A stretch of 45,618 bases of DNA, taken from Acidobacteriota bacterium (GTDB taxonomy: Bacteria > Acidobacteriota > Terriglobia > Bryobacterales > Bryobacteraceae). Location of the stretch: contig JANXMS010000280.1 of the NCBI GenBank assembly GCA_025354525.1, forward strand, positions 1 to 45,618, written 5' to 3'. The notes below the pieces were generated by a model, which worked only from the letters and a program-made list of their open reading frames with translations, was not told the origin of the DNA and made no database searches. This document shows positions 35,550 to 44,846 of this stretch, in pieces (position 1 is the stretch's first letter; each line of letters starts with the position of its first letter). A program made the position numbers and the translations under genes.

Positions 35550-36353
35550 CTAACTCCGCTTCGGAGTCACCGCCGACCCCGCCAACAAGCCCCCGTCGAG
35601 CATCAGCTCGGCCCCGGTCATGTATTTTACTTCGTCCGAAGCCAACAGCACAGCCAACGCCGCCACCTCATCCACACTGCCAAATCGCCCCAATGGAACG
35701 TCCTTCACGAACGAATCCATCCGGGCCCCGCGGTCCTCACCGTCCCCCAACATCGGCTCCCACATCGGGGTCAGAATTGCCGCCGGGTGAATCGAGTTGC
35801 ATCGAATCTTCCAGCCCTGTTCCGCACAATATAGCGCCACGGTTTTCGTATGATTCCGTACCCCCGCTTTGCTCGCCGCATACGCAGCCGCCCCCGGAAT
35901 CCCTACCAGCCCAGACCGCGACGAGATGTTGATGATCGAGCCTTCCCCCTCAGCCCGCATCACCCGAATCGCATGTTTGCAACCCAAAAACGTCCCGTCG
36001 AGATTTGTCGCCATCACCGCCCGCCAGTCGGCCAGCGTAGTGTGCTCCGGGTCATGCCGTGCCGCGCTCCCCTCGAACCCCGTGATCCCCGCGTTGTTCA
36101 CCACCACGTCCACCCGCCCCCTGCTCTTCACGATCCCGTCCGTCACCGCCACCCAGTCCGCCTCTTCGCGAACGTCCAAAGCAACGTACTCCGCCGAACA
36201 GCCCAGCGTCTCCACCACTCGTCTCCCGCGCTCTTTGTCCAGGTCGCTAACATACACGAACGCCCCTTCGGCCACGAACACCCTCGCAATCCCTTCGCCA
36301 ATCCCTGACGCCGCGCCCGTCACGAGCGCCACCTTGCCTTCCATTCGATGCAT
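35550..36353 (-). CDS. SDR-family oxidoreductase
   Basis: This classical short-chain dehydrogenase/reductase (about 267 residues) is intact inside a region of broken genes. Visible are the cofactor motif [16 protein letters not shown] (TGxxxGxG), Asp in DLDKERG favouring NAD(H), NNAG, the catalytic Ser in [10 protein letters not shown] and the Tyr/Lys pair YAASK, and the C-terminal [13 protein letters not shown]. Three nearby ATGs (36368, 36353, 36344) fit the start; 36353 is a compromise without a clear ribosome site. The substrate is unknown (many such enzymes act on sugars, polyols or steroids). Confidence 0.85.
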   Translation of the reverse strand: MHRMEGKVALVTGAASGIGEGIARVFVAEGAFVYVSDLDKERGRRVVETLGCSAEYVALDVREEADWVAVTDGIVKSRGRVDVVVNNAGITGFEGSAARHDPEHTTLADWRAVMATNLDGTFLGCKHAIRVMRAEGEGSIINISSRSGLVGIPGAAAYAASKAGVRNHTKTVALYCAEQGWKIRCNSIHPAAILTPMWEPMLGDGEDRGARMDSFVKDVPLGRFGSVDEVAALAVLLASDEVKYMTGAELMLDGGLLAGSAVTPKRS

Positions 36354-36377
36354 GGGTCCAGGATACATACCGCAAGC

Positions 36378-36830
36378 CTACCCGCGCCGTCCGATCCGTT
36401 TTATTACGGCCGTACTCGTCAACTCGCGCACCGCATCCCTCCCCACCCAGCGTGCCGTCGCGCTAAGCGCCTCCGCCAAACAACGGGCCACCGCCACGGA
36501 CGCAAAGCCAAGGCCATGTTCACGGCCTTCTTCACGAGGTTCCGCTCATCATCAGCCGCGTGCTCGATCAGCTCTAAGCCCGTCAGGAAAGCCTCGTCGC
36601 CCGCGCGCTCATCATGCTCGCTCAGGCTCCACAGCAACGCGAACCCCGTCCGTTTCACGAACTCCTCCGTGCTGCCGCTCCACTGCTTAACCTTCTTCCA
36701 CGCATACGGCGTCCGGTCGAACAGATTAAAACACATCGCATCGCAAAATGCCCAATTGTCGAATTCCTGATACCACTCGTCCATCTGTCCGGCCGTAATC
36801 AGGCCCTCCCGTTCCAGATCCAGAATGGCA
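36378..36830 (-). pseudogene. 5'-truncated, frameshifted AlkD-like DNA alkylation repair gene
   Basis: The minus strand reads LITAGQMDEWYQEFDNWAFC with DAMCFNLFDRTPYAWKKV after it, then EEFVKRTGFALLWSLSEHDE and DDERNLVKKAVNMAL, which follow the C-terminal half of AlkD-type HEAT-like DNA glycosylases. After NMAL the reading shifts phase to ASVAVARCLAEALSATARWV, then GRDAVRELTSTAVIKRIG, and a TAG at 36378-36380. The N-terminal half is missing, replaced by an unrelated cytochrome gene start. It cannot give a functional enzyme. Confidence 0.7.
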
Positions 36831-36966
36831 CCCGGCGCAGTTGGCCTTCAGGATAGGCTCGATCTTGTCACGAAACGTCGGGTCCTCGGGCGCAGCGGTA
36901 GCCACGCCCAGAGCGACTAAGGACCCAAATAAATATACTGCGCTTCGTTCGGCTACTGCGCGCCTC
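36830..36966 (-). pseudogene. 5' fragment of a cytochrome c-like (planctomycete PSCyt1-type) gene
   Basis: Directly after the TonB receptor gene, the minus strand reads AVYLFGSLVALGVATAAPED, then PTFRDKIEPILKANCAGCH: a signal peptide, then the haem-binding CxxCH of a Planctomycete-type cytochrome domain (usually the start of a DUF1549/DUF1553 protein). It breaks off at that motif and continues as the AlkD fragment in another phase. AGGAGG overlaps the receptor stop, but only a GTA codon, not a normal start, follows at the right distance. Confidence 0.6.
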
Positions 36967-39900
36967 CTAGAAGGTAAACTTCCATCCCAACTGCACATTT
37001 CTCTCACTATACTTCGCTGTGATCAATCCGAAGTTGCCCGCCCGAGGACTGCCGGACGGGTTGCTCAGCAACGGATGATTCGGGAAGTTAAAAACCTCAA
37101 ATCGAAGTTGAGACTTCACCCGCTCGCTGATCGGAATGCTCTTGAACAGCGCCACGTCGAAGTTCTGGAACCAAGGTCCGCGGATGATGTTCAGCCCCGC
37201 GTTGCCAAACGTTCCGTCCCGTGGACGCGTGAATGCCGCCGTATTGAACCACCGCAAGCCCAAGCCCCTTTCGCTTACAGCCAGACTGCCTGTAACGTCC
37301 CAGGGTTGATTGCCGCTTCCTTGGCCCACTCCGGCCACATCGGCACCGTCGGTAACCGAAAGCAAGCTTCCGGAGCGAAAGAACATAACTCCCGACAACT
37401 GCCAACCACCCAACGCTTTAGCCTGCCAACCCTGCTTGCCGCGATAGAACGGTAGCTCATAGATGTAGTTAATGTTCAACAGGTGCGGCCGATCCATGTC
37501 ATCCAAAGACCGAATATTTCGGTACGCATCAAACGGCGTCAGGATGTCGCTGATATTCTTCGAAAACGTATACGAGACCCCAAAGCTCAGTCCGCTCCGG
37601 AACCGGCGGTCCAGGCTGAACTGCACCGACTGATAGCTGCTATGGCCGTCGCGAGTCGTGACGTCCACTTGGCCCAACCCCAAGTAGGGTCGCAGCGCAT
37701 TCGCGTTCAGCCCCGGATTTGCTTGCATCGTACCCGCCACCATTTGATTCACATTGCGGGTTCGTTCCTGGTTCGTCGCCGACTTGCCGACATACGCCAT
37801 CTCGGCCAATAACGAGCCAGGCAGTTCCCGTTGAATCGAAAGGCTGTAGCTGATGGCGGTCGGATACTTGAACCGCAAGTCAACTCCCCGTATATAAAAC
37901 GGGAAATCGCGACGCGTCGCCCCGCCCGGGCGGTCCACCTCTCCGTTGAACACCTGCACCTGAATCTGGTTCGGTGCGTTCCGGAAAAGCGACCCCTGAT
38001 TGTGCATCTGCCGGTGATGGAAAATGCCCCCTCCGGCCCGGACCACGGTCTTCGCGCCCAGCCGATACGCCAACCCCAGCCGGGGTGCGAATGCGTTCGT
38101 ATAGGTGTTGGCGAAGCCTCGTGGCAAGCCATGGAACAGCCGGTCCACGTTGGGTAAGGTCGATCCATTCGCCCTCCCACGGGCGGAATCCGGGAAACCA
38201 TTGCCCGGCAGAACTATGCCGTTATACGCGTCGCCTGAAACGATGAAACCGCCCCGAGGGTCAACCATGGCACGCTTAGCAGGATCAAAATAACGAGCAT
38301 CAAAATTCGCGATGTCGTTCCACTTCGCGTACCACGGCTCATGCAAAGAGTGGCGAAGGCCCATCTCAATCGTCAGATTCTTGGTCGCCCGCCAAGTATC
38401 CTGCACATACGTTTCGAGCGAATTGCTCCGCAGCAGCGTATACGCCGCTGGTCCCTGCTCCGTATACACGTCGAAGTACCCAAGCGCCGCGTTGGCCACC
38501 GCCAAGCCCGACGTCAACGGGTGACCCGTATCCAGGAAACTGAACTCGCCATTTTGCTGCGCGCCACTTTGATCGTTGTTGTTCTGCTGGTCGTGCGACA
38601 GCCATCCGCCGAACTTAATCGTGTGCTTCGACCCCTTCACCCACGTCATGTTGCCCGCCGCCATGTACATCGGCCCTGACGAGTTGACCGGTCTTGAAGA
38701 TCCATCAAGCGTCGCGAAATTGTTGATCACGCCCCGAGGAATGCGTTCCTGAATGCGCTTCACCCCAGGCACAATGTAGGGGAAATTCAAGCCATACTGA
38801 CCGCGCAAATAACGCGGCTGGCCTTCGTTGTCGTAGATGCCGATATACACAACGTCGTTCGCCGCCGTAAACGTGAAGTCGGTGATGATGGTCGGCGACA
38901 ACGTGCTTGTCACGTTCAAGGCACCGGTCATGTTCGGACGGTCCCACCGCGAGTTCGATCGGTCGAGCCCGCTGTTAAACGGCGCGTCCTCGTAGTGGAG
39001 ATAGTTATTGCCCGTAAAGTTGATCCGATGCTTCCCCTGGTAATAGTCGATCCGAAACGTGTCCTTCCGGCTTTCGCGGGGATTCGGAAGCGTCTTGATC
39101 CAATTGTCCGTGCCTTGCAGAAATCCTGGCGTTGGCGAAGGATAAGCGTTCAAAACACCAGCCCCGTTGGCGCTCACGCGATTGGACGGGATGATGTTGC
39201 CCGCAAACGGAACGTTGTTCGCCAGCGGATCATTCACCAGCCGAGTCCGCCGAAAAAACGCATTGGCAGGGTTCAGCAATTCCGAAAAATCGCCCCGGCG
39301 CATCGCATCGGTCGGCACCGTCGCCGTCACTGTCTGCTCCCTCCGCCAAATCAGCCACTCCTGCGAACCAAAGAAAAAGAGCTTGTCTTTGTTCTTGTTG
39401 AACTTGCCCGGAACGTATACTGGTCCGCCAATGGCATAACCCGGCTGGTTGAACCGAAACGGCGCAGCGCGGCGATAGTCGTCCAACACCGGGCTCTGGT
39501 TCCGCGTCCAACTATTGGCGTCCAGCGCCGAGTTGCGGAAAAACCACCACCCTGTGCCATGAAAATCCTTCGTGCCGCTCTTGGTCACAAACCGCATCTG
39601 GCCGTCCATGGCCCGCCCGTACTCAGCCGGGTAGGTCGACGTCAGCAGTTGCACTTCCTGAATTGTGTCCACGTTCAGCAGTCCGACCTGCGCCGAACCC
39701 GTAAAATCGCCGCGTGTCCGCATCGCGTTGACCCCGTCAATCGTGATGTTGTTCCCGTTCCGTCGACCCCCATTGATCGAAAAGCTTTCGTGAAGATTAT
39801 TCGGGTTAAAGTTGTTAAAATTGCCGCCGACCACGCCTGCTTTCAGCAGCGCAAGGTTGATCGGGTTTCGTCCATTTAACGCAAGGTCCGTAATCTGGCG

Positions 39901-40329
39901 CGCTTCGACGACGCGTCCGATCTGCGCCGTCTCCTGCGACAATTGAACGCCGGTCGCTTCCACGGTGATCGACTCGCTCACTGCTCCCAACTCTAAGCTG
40001 ACGTCCACCGTACTGCGCGCTGCAACGTCGACCTTTACACCCGTTCGGGTGAACCGTTTAAATCCCGCCGCCTGCACGCTCACATCGTACAAACCGACTG
40101 GCAGATTTGTCAGAACATACGAACCGTTCTCGCCCGTGTCAACCGAGCGAGATACACCTTGAATGCTGGTCGCGGTAACGCGCGCCCGCGTCACGCTCGC
40201 GCTGCTGGCATCCAGCACGGTGCCGGCAATCTGGCCTTGGTCCTGTTGGCCAAGCGCTGGAAGGACCGCCCAGCCTAAGAAGGACGCCAAAACGGCTGTC
40301 CGGATCCCCAGTATCGTGGTCTGTTTCAT
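36967..40329 (-). CDS. TonB-dependent receptor with carboxypeptidase-regulatory-like domain
   Basis: This 1120-residue outer-membrane protein is of the Oar-like type found in many copies in acidobacteria. It has a signal peptide (MKQTTILGIRTAVLASFLGWAVLPALGQ), a carboxypeptidase-regulatory-like domain (QIAGTVLDASSASVTRARVTAT...SYVLTNLPVGLYDVSVQAAGF, about 30-115), a TonB plug (around 130-260) and a large beta-barrel ending in the Phe of VQLGWKFTF. It probably imports large substrates such as oligosaccharides or peptides. ATG 40329 was chosen for the signal peptide; the frame is open 158 codons further upstream with unrelated sequence. The fragments downstream suggest an original operon with a secreted cytochrome-type enzyme. 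Confidence 0.92.
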   Translation of the reverse strand: MKQTTILGIRTAVLASFLGWAVLPALGQQDQGQIAGTVLDASSASVTRARVTATSIQGVSRSVDTGENGSYVLTNLPVGLYDVSVQAAGFKRFTRTGVKVDVAARSTVDVSLELGAVSESITVEATGVQLSQETAQIGRVVEARQITDLALNGRNPINLALLKAGVVGGNFNNFNPNNLHESFSINGGRRNGNNITIDGVNAMRTRGDFTGSAQVGLLNVDTIQEVQLLTSTYPAEYGRAMDGQMRFVTKSGTKDFHGTGWWFFRNSALDANSWTRNQSPVLDDYRRAAPFRFNQPGYAIGGPVYVPGKFNKNKDKLFFFGSQEWLIWRREQTVTATVPTDAMRRGDFSELLNPANAFFRRTRLVNDPLANNVPFAGNIIPSNRVSANGAGVLNAYPSPTPGFLQGTDNWIKTLPNPRESRKDTFRIDYYQGKHRINFTGNNYLHYEDAPFNSGLDRSNSRWDRPNMTGALNVTSTLSPTIITDFTFTAANDVVYIGIYDNEGQPRYLRGQYGLNFPYIVPGVKRIQERIPRGVINNFATLDGSSRPVNSSGPMYMAAGNMTWVKGSKHTIKFGGWLSHDQQNNNDQSGAQQNGEFSFLDTGHPLTSGLAVANAALGYFDVYTEQGPAAYTLLRSNSLETYVQDTWRATKNLTIEMGLRHSLHEPWYAKWNDIANFDARYFDPAKRAMVDPRGGFIVSGDAYNGIVLPGNGFPDSARGRANGSTLPNVDRLFHGLPRGFANTYTNAFAPRLGLAYRLGAKTVVRAGGGIFHHRQMHNQGSLFRNAPNQIQVQVFNGEVDRPGGATRRDFPFYIRGVDLRFKYPTAISYSLSIQRELPGSLLAEMAYVGKSATNQERTRNVNQMVAGTMQANPGLNANALRPYLGLGQVDVTTRDGHSSYQSVQFSLDRRFRSGLSFGVSYTFSKNISDILTPFDAYRNIRSLDDMDRPHLLNINYIYELPFYRGKQGWQAKALGGWQLSGVMFFRSGSLLSVTDGADVAGVGQGSGNQPWDVTGSLAVSERGLGLRWFNTAAFTRPRDGTFGNAGLNIIRGPWFQNFDVALFKSIPISERVKSQLRFEVFNFPNHPLLSNPSGSPRAGNFGLITAKYSERNVQLGWKFTF

Positions 40330-40357
40330 CGTGGAAGGCACCTGTACAATCTCGAAT

Positions 40358-40386
40358 TTTAAATCTCGAAGGAAAGCTGCTATCAA
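40358..40386 (-). promoter_or_regulatory. Putative sigma-70-type promoter of the TonB receptor gene
   Basis: On the minus strand TTGATA (40381-40386) is followed after 17 bases by TTTAAA (40358-40363). The -35 fits five of six consensus bases and the -10 four. A start near 40351 gives a leader of about 22 bases. Confidence 0.4.
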
Positions 40387-40944
40387 ATTTAGGCTTCCAA
40401 AGTATAGGGATATTTGATCGCCCGATTCTTGCGATCCTATCGCTCCACCGGACGACCGGCGAACTGAGATCCGCAATCTGTCACCGTCCGCCAACGCCCC
40501 CACCACCTTCACCGGCCCATCGAAATACCGCCCCATCGTCGAATAAAACCTCCGAAAAGCTCCCCTCGCCGACACGCCCCCCGGCCGCCCTACTCCCCCG
40601 CCGCCACCGAGAGCAGCAACACTACCGCACCCCGGCTCACCACCTTCACCCCGGCGTACCCCATCCCACTGCCGCCCAAACTCCGCCATCACCCCGTCCA
40701 CGCTCCCCGCCACGGTGGCCATCAAAATACGCATTCGACCCCGCCGCCCTCGCCGCCCAGCCATCCGGCAGCTCTTATCGGAAAACGCCTCCGCCCAACT
40801 CATCCAAGCAAACCCGTATAAAGAAGGGTCCCAGCCTCATCCCACCCCCTGATCAGCCCGCCCTGCAAGAAAGTGTCTCCACCACCGCCCCACAACATAT
40901 CGACATTTTTTTACCACCACCCCATCCTAATGCGGTGAATGTTC
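40387..40944. other. Divergent intergenic region without a recognised gene
   Basis: This stretch separates the TonB receptor from smc. Minus-strand text such as RILMATVAGSVDGVMAEFGR and STMGRYFDGPVKVVGALADG is protein-like and may be the relic of a gene, but there is no supported start, and the family is not recognised. It is very C-rich on the plus strand. Confidence 0.3.
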
Positions 40945-40973
40945 TTGCAATTCCCCTCCATGCCGTGTATTCT
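40945..40973 (+). promoter_or_regulatory. Putative promoter of smc
   Basis: TTGCAA (40945-40950) and TATTCT (40968-40973) are separated by 17 bases; each matches four of six consensus bases. Initiation near 40980 would give a leader of about 68 bases holding a strong hairpin (40995-41018). Confidence 0.35.
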
Positions 40974-40994
40974 GGTTCTACGTTCTCCCCCGAG

Positions 40995-41018
40995 CGCCAC
41001 GACACGACTGTCGTGGTG
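40995..41018 (+). promoter_or_regulatory. Strong inverted repeat in the smc leader
   Basis: CGCCACGACA, a CGAC loop, then TGTCGTGGTG: nine of ten base pairs match (CCACGACA with TGTCGTGG is perfect). As RNA it forms a stable stem with a tetraloop; as DNA it is a palindrome suited to a dimeric repressor. No T-run follows, so it is not an intrinsic terminator. It lies 30 bases before the smc start. Confidence 0.5.
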
Positions 41019-41047
41019 AATATCTATTTCTCGGCAGGGATAATCGG

Positions 41048-44000
41048 TTGCTAAAACTCAAACGCGTCGAGCTGCAAGGCTTCAAGTCTTTCGCTGATAA
41101 AACGGATCTACGCTTCAGCGGCGCCGGCATCGCTGCCATCGTCGGGCCTAACGGCTGCGGCAAATCCAACCTCAGCGACGCCATCAATTGGGTCCTCGGC
41201 GAACAGTCCGCCAAAAGCCTCCGCGGTGCCCGTATGGAAGATGTCATCTTCGCCGGCACCCGCGACCGCAAGCCCATGGGCATGGCCAGCGTCACGCTCA
41301 CCCTCTTCGATCCCGCCGTCGACGCCGTCCTCCCCGTCATGGATCTGCCGGCAGTAGCCGCTTCCCCGGCCACCTTCGTCGCCCCTCCCGTCAAGAAAAG
41401 CAGCGAACTCATCATCACCCGCCGCCTGTTCCGCTCCGGCGACAGCGAATACCTCATCAACGGCAAGCAAGCCCGCCTCCGCGACATTCAAGACATCTTC
41501 ATGGGCACCGGTCTCGGACCGGAATCTTACGCCATCATCGAGCAAGGCCGCATCGGCCAAATCCTCTCCTCCCGCCCCGCCGACCGCCGCTCCGTCATTG
41601 AAGAAGCCGCCGGCATCACCCGCTTCAAAACCAAACGCCGCCTCGCCGAAGCCAAGCTCGAAGGAGCCAAGCAAAATCTCACCCGCGTGTTCGACATCCT
41701 CGAAGAAGTCAGCCGCCAAGTCAACTCCCTCAAACGCCAAGCCGCCAAGGCCAAACGTTACGAGGAACTCCGCGAAGAACTCGTCACCCACCTCCGCCTC
41801 TCCCTCGCCGGCAAGTACAAAAAGCTAGAAGCCGACGCGACCAAAGCCGCCGCCGAACTCACCCAAACCACCGCCCACTTCGAAGAGATCAACAAGGACC
41901 TCCAAGACAAAGACGTCCAACACTCCGAACTCCTCCAGTCCTGCTACACGCTTGAAGAGCACCTCACCGCCCAGCGCCAGGAACTCGCTGACCGCAACGT
42001 CGAAGCCGAACGCGCCCGCGGCCGCCTCACCTCCCAAGCCCAACAAATCGCTGGCATCGAACAGCGCCTCAACCAAGGCGAAAACGAAGCCGTCGCCGTC
42101 GAACAGCGCCTCACCGGCCTCACCGCCGAAGTCGAAGGCCACAAGCAAAAACTCGAAGACCTCGAACGCCAAGTCAACGCCGCCCGCGAACTTCTCCGCC
42201 TCCGCAACGAAGAACGCGAGCAACTCCAAGGCGAACTCCGCGGCCGCGAACAAGGCATGGAGTCCGCCCGGCAACAGGTCCTCCGCCTCCTCGGCGAATC
42301 CTCCAGCCTCCGCAATCAACTCGCCCAAGTCGAAGAGTATCTCGCCTCCAATCAACGGGACCGCACCCGCGCCACCCGCGAAGCCGAAGGCGCGCAAGCC
42401 GATCTCACTCGCGTCGCCCAGATGAAGGAGGAACTCACCCTCCGCCTGGCCAATCGCCAGTCCGAAATCGAATCCCTCGCCGACCAACGCAAGTTCGTCG
42501 ACGGCGAACTCGCCGCCCGCAAATCCGAAATCGGCGAAACCCGCCGCCAACTCGAACAGGTCCGCGCCGAACTCAGCCGCCTCAAAGCCCGCAAGGATTC
42601 GCTCGAAGAAATCCTTAACCATCGCGCCTACACCACCGAATCCGTCAAGCGCCTCTTCACTGCCGTTGAACGCGGCAAAGCCAACGACCTCCAGCCCGCC
42701 GGCGTCCTCGCCGACTTTGTCGATGTCCAACCCGCTTTCGAAAAAGCGACCGAAGAATTCCTCCGCGACGAACTCGAATACGTCGTCGTCAAAAATTGGC
42801 AGCAAGCCGAGCAAGGCATTGACCTCATGCGCTCCGACTTCGACGGCCGCGCAACATTCTTAGTCCATCCCGAAGACGACGATCTCTACGCCAGCGCCCC
42901 GCCCATCGAACCGCCCATCGGTCCCGAAACCGGCATCATCGGTCGCCTCAGCGAGATGCTCAACCTAACCAACGGGCTCACCAAGGCGCCCGCCGAACTC
43001 TTGCCCCGTCTGGCCCGTTGTTATCTCGTCCAGGACCGCGCCGCCGCCCAGCGCCTCGCCCTCCAATACCCCGACGTTTACTTCCTCCTCCCCGACGGCA
43101 TCTGCTACCACGGCCATGCCGTCTCCGGCGGCCGCAAAACCGGCTCCGGCCCCTTGGCCCTGAAGCGCGAACTCCGCGAACTCACCGGACTCGTCACCCA
43201 ACGCCAACGCCAGTTCGAAGGCTCCGCCGCCCAAATCGAAGAACTCGAACGCCAAATCTCCAGCCTCGCTGAAGAGCAGGAAGTCCTCCGCCAGAAGCAG
43301 CAGAAAGAAGAACGCGAAGCCCTCGCCCTCGATCACGAAATGCGCAAGCTCGGCGAAGAGAATTCCCGTTCCACCCAACGTCTCAACGTCTCCCGCCAGG
43401 AACTCGAACGCCTCGACCGCGACCTCGAACGAGCCGCCACCCAGAAGGACGAACGCCAAGCCCTTCTCGAAACCAAGGAACTCGCCCGCCGCGAGCAGGA
43501 ATCGAAGCTTGAAGTCGGACGCAGCCAACTGGACCTCCTCCGCGAGTCCGTTCAAAAGGCCGCCGAAGACCACTCCCACGTCCGCATCGAACTCACCACG
43601 TTTGACGAACGCCGCCGCGCCGAATTCAACGCCCAGCAGCGCCTCGAAGCTCAGATCAACGAACTCACCCGCCGCCGTCAGGAAGTAGCCGGAGAAATGG
43701 AGCGCAACAGCCTCCATCGCACCCGCCTCCTCAACGACAACATGGAGCTCGACTCCATCGTCATCCGCCTCGCCGAAGAAATCTCCGTCCTCGACGGCCA
43801 AGTCCGCACCCAGTCCGCCAAGGACCAGGAAATGCGCGCCCGCCTCGCCGGTCTCGACGAGAGCCTCAAGGCCCTGCGTTCAACCGTCCAATCGGCCCTC
43901 GAACGACGCACCCAAGTCGAAATCGAACTAGTCCGGCTCCACTCGGATTTGAAGCACCTCGAAGAAACGAGCCAACACGAATTAGCTCTCCCTCTAGCCG

Positions 44001-44737
44001 AACTCGCCCGCCCCGAAGACCCCGAACTAGACGAAATCGCCCTCGGCGAAATCGACGGTAAGTACCAGGAAGTTCGCAAACGTATCGATGCCCTCGGCCC
44101 GGTAAACCCCCAGGCTCTAGAGGAATTCAAGGAAGCCGAAACCCGTTTTACGTTTCTGAGCGACCAGCGCCAAGACCTCCTCGACGCCATCCGCGACACG
44201 GAAAAGGCGATTCAGGATATCGAAGTCGAATCCCGCAAACGCTTCGCCGAAGCCTTCCAAGCCGTCAATGCGAATTTCAAGGAAATGTTCACGACGCTCT
44301 TCGGTGGCGGTGCCGCCGAAATGCGCCTCACTGACGAGAGCAACCTCAGCGACAGCGGCATCGAAATCATCGCCTCGCCTCCCGGCAAGCGTTTACAAAA
44401 CGTGCTCCTGCTCTCGGGCGGAGAGAAGTCTCTTACCGCCATGGCCCTATTGATGGCGATTTTCAAGTATCAACCGAGCCCCTTCTGCGTCCTCGACGAA
44501 GTCGATGCGCCCCTTGACGAGTCCAACACCGTCCGCCTCGCCCGCCTGATTAAGGAGATGTCGATCGAAACCCAATTCGTCGTCATCACCCACCACAAGC
44601 GGACCATGGAAGCGGCCCAGACTCTCTACGGCGTCACCATGCAGGAACCCGGCGTGTCGCAACTCGTCAGCGTCCGCTTCGGCCAACAAGCTCCCCCCGT
44701 CTCCCCCGAGCCCCGCATGCAGGTGGCCACCGTCTAA
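41048..44737 (+). CDS. smc: Chromosome segregation protein SMC
   Basis: The SMC ATPase organises and compacts the chromosome with ScpA and ScpB. The 1229-residue protein has an N-terminal head with Walker A VGPNGCGKSN (33-41), a coiled coil, a hinge around 515-680 (GVLADFVDVQPAFEKATEEFLRDELEYVVV; SGGRKTG), a second coiled coil, and the C-terminal head with signature LSGGEKS (1122-1128) and Walker B LDEVDAPLDESN (from about 1149). The N-terminal head carries an extra loop (DPAVDAVLPVMDLPAVAASPATFVAPPVKK). Start is TTG 41048, giving MLKLKRVELQGFKSFAD, with AGGGA upstream. The codons end mostly in C, as does the local plus strand. Its 3' end lies in a duplicated junction. Confidence 0.96.
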   Translation: MLKLKRVELQGFKSFADKTDLRFSGAGIAAIVGPNGCGKSNLSDAINWVLGEQSAKSLRGARMEDVIFAGTRDRKPMGMASVTLTLFDPAVDAVLPVMDLPAVAASPATFVAPPVKKSSELIITRRLFRSGDSEYLINGKQARLRDIQDIFMGTGLGPESYAIIEQGRIGQILSSRPADRRSVIEEAAGITRFKTKRRLAEAKLEGAKQNLTRVFDILEEVSRQVNSLKRQAAKAKRYEELREELVTHLRLSLAGKYKKLEADATKAAAELTQTTAHFEEINKDLQDKDVQHSELLQSCYTLEEHLTAQRQELADRNVEAERARGRLTSQAQQIAGIEQRLNQGENEAVAVEQRLTGLTAEVEGHKQKLEDLERQVNAARELLRLRNEEREQLQGELRGREQGMESARQQVLRLLGESSSLRNQLAQVEEYLASNQRDRTRATREAEGAQADLTRVAQMKEELTLRLANRQSEIESLADQRKFVDGELAARKSEIGETRRQLEQVRAELSRLKARKDSLEEILNHRAYTTESVKRLFTAVERGKANDLQPAGVLADFVDVQPAFEKATEEFLRDELEYVVVKNWQQAEQGIDLMRSDFDGRATFLVHPEDDDLYASAPPIEPPIGPETGIIGRLSEMLNLTNGLTKAPAELLPRLARCYLVQDRAAAQRLALQYPDVYFLLPDGICYHGHAVSGGRKTGSGPLALKRELRELTGLVTQRQRQFEGSAAQIEELERQISSLAEEQEVLRQKQQKEEREALALDHEMRKLGEENSRSTQRLNVSRQELERLDRDLERAATQKDERQALLETKELARREQESKLEVGRSQLDLLRESVQKAAEDHSHVRIELTTFDERRRAEFNAQQRLEAQINELTRRRQEVAGEMERNSLHRTRLLNDNMELDSIVIRLAEEISVLDGQVRTQSAKDQEMRARLAGLDESLKALRSTVQSALERRTQVEIELVRLHSDLKHLEETSQHELALPLAELARPEDPELDEIALGEIDGKYQEVRKRIDALGPVNPQALEEFKEAETRFTFLSDQRQDLLDAIRDTEKAIQDIEVESRKRFAEAFQAVNANFKEMFTTLFGGGAAEMRLTDESNLSDSGIEIIASPPGKRLQNVLLLSGGEKSLTAMALLMAIFKYQPSPFCVLDEVDAPLDESNTVRLARLIKEMSIETQFVVITHHKRTMEAAQTLYGVTMQEPGVSQLVSVRFGQQAPPVSPEPRMQVATV

Positions 44738-44846
44738 CCCCGGTCGCCACCCCCTGCCGGTGGGCTCTCTTTCGACCTCCACCTCCCCCGAGCCCCGCTC
44801 GCGGGTGCCCACGGACTAACCCCCATGGCCACCCTGCCTGTGGGTG
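44701..44846. repeat. Two degenerate tandem copies of the smc / peroxiredoxin 3' ends
   Basis: A unit starting CTCCCCCGAGCCCCGC at 44701 recurs at 44785, an 84-base period. The first copy continues with the smc stop (CCACCGTCTAACCCC) and GGTCGCCACCCCCTGCCGGT; the second with CCACGGACTAACCCCC and ATGGCCACCCTGCCTGT. In the first copy CTAA holds the smc TAA. In the second, CTA is the peroxiredoxin stop on the other strand. So each copy carries both genes' tails. Confidence 0.75.

Noticed and set aside
36419-36784. Intact small gene for an AlkD-like protein
   Set aside because: The frame starts in the middle of the fold and its end is out of phase with the conserved C-terminus, so it is a fragment.
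40330-40803. N-terminal extension of the TonB receptor
   Set aside because: It precedes a complete signal peptide, so it cannot be part of the exported receptor; it may be relic sequence.
32000-41000. A dif site near the skew change
   Set aside because: I looked for an AT-rich 28-bp XerCD-type sequence and found nothing convincing, so the terminus idea rests on skew alone.
41825-42814. Long antisense frame (329 codons) opposite the smc coiled coil
   Set aside because: The sequence is a monotonous Glu/Phe/Gly-rich mirror of coiled-coil codons, and there is no ribosome site or known domain.
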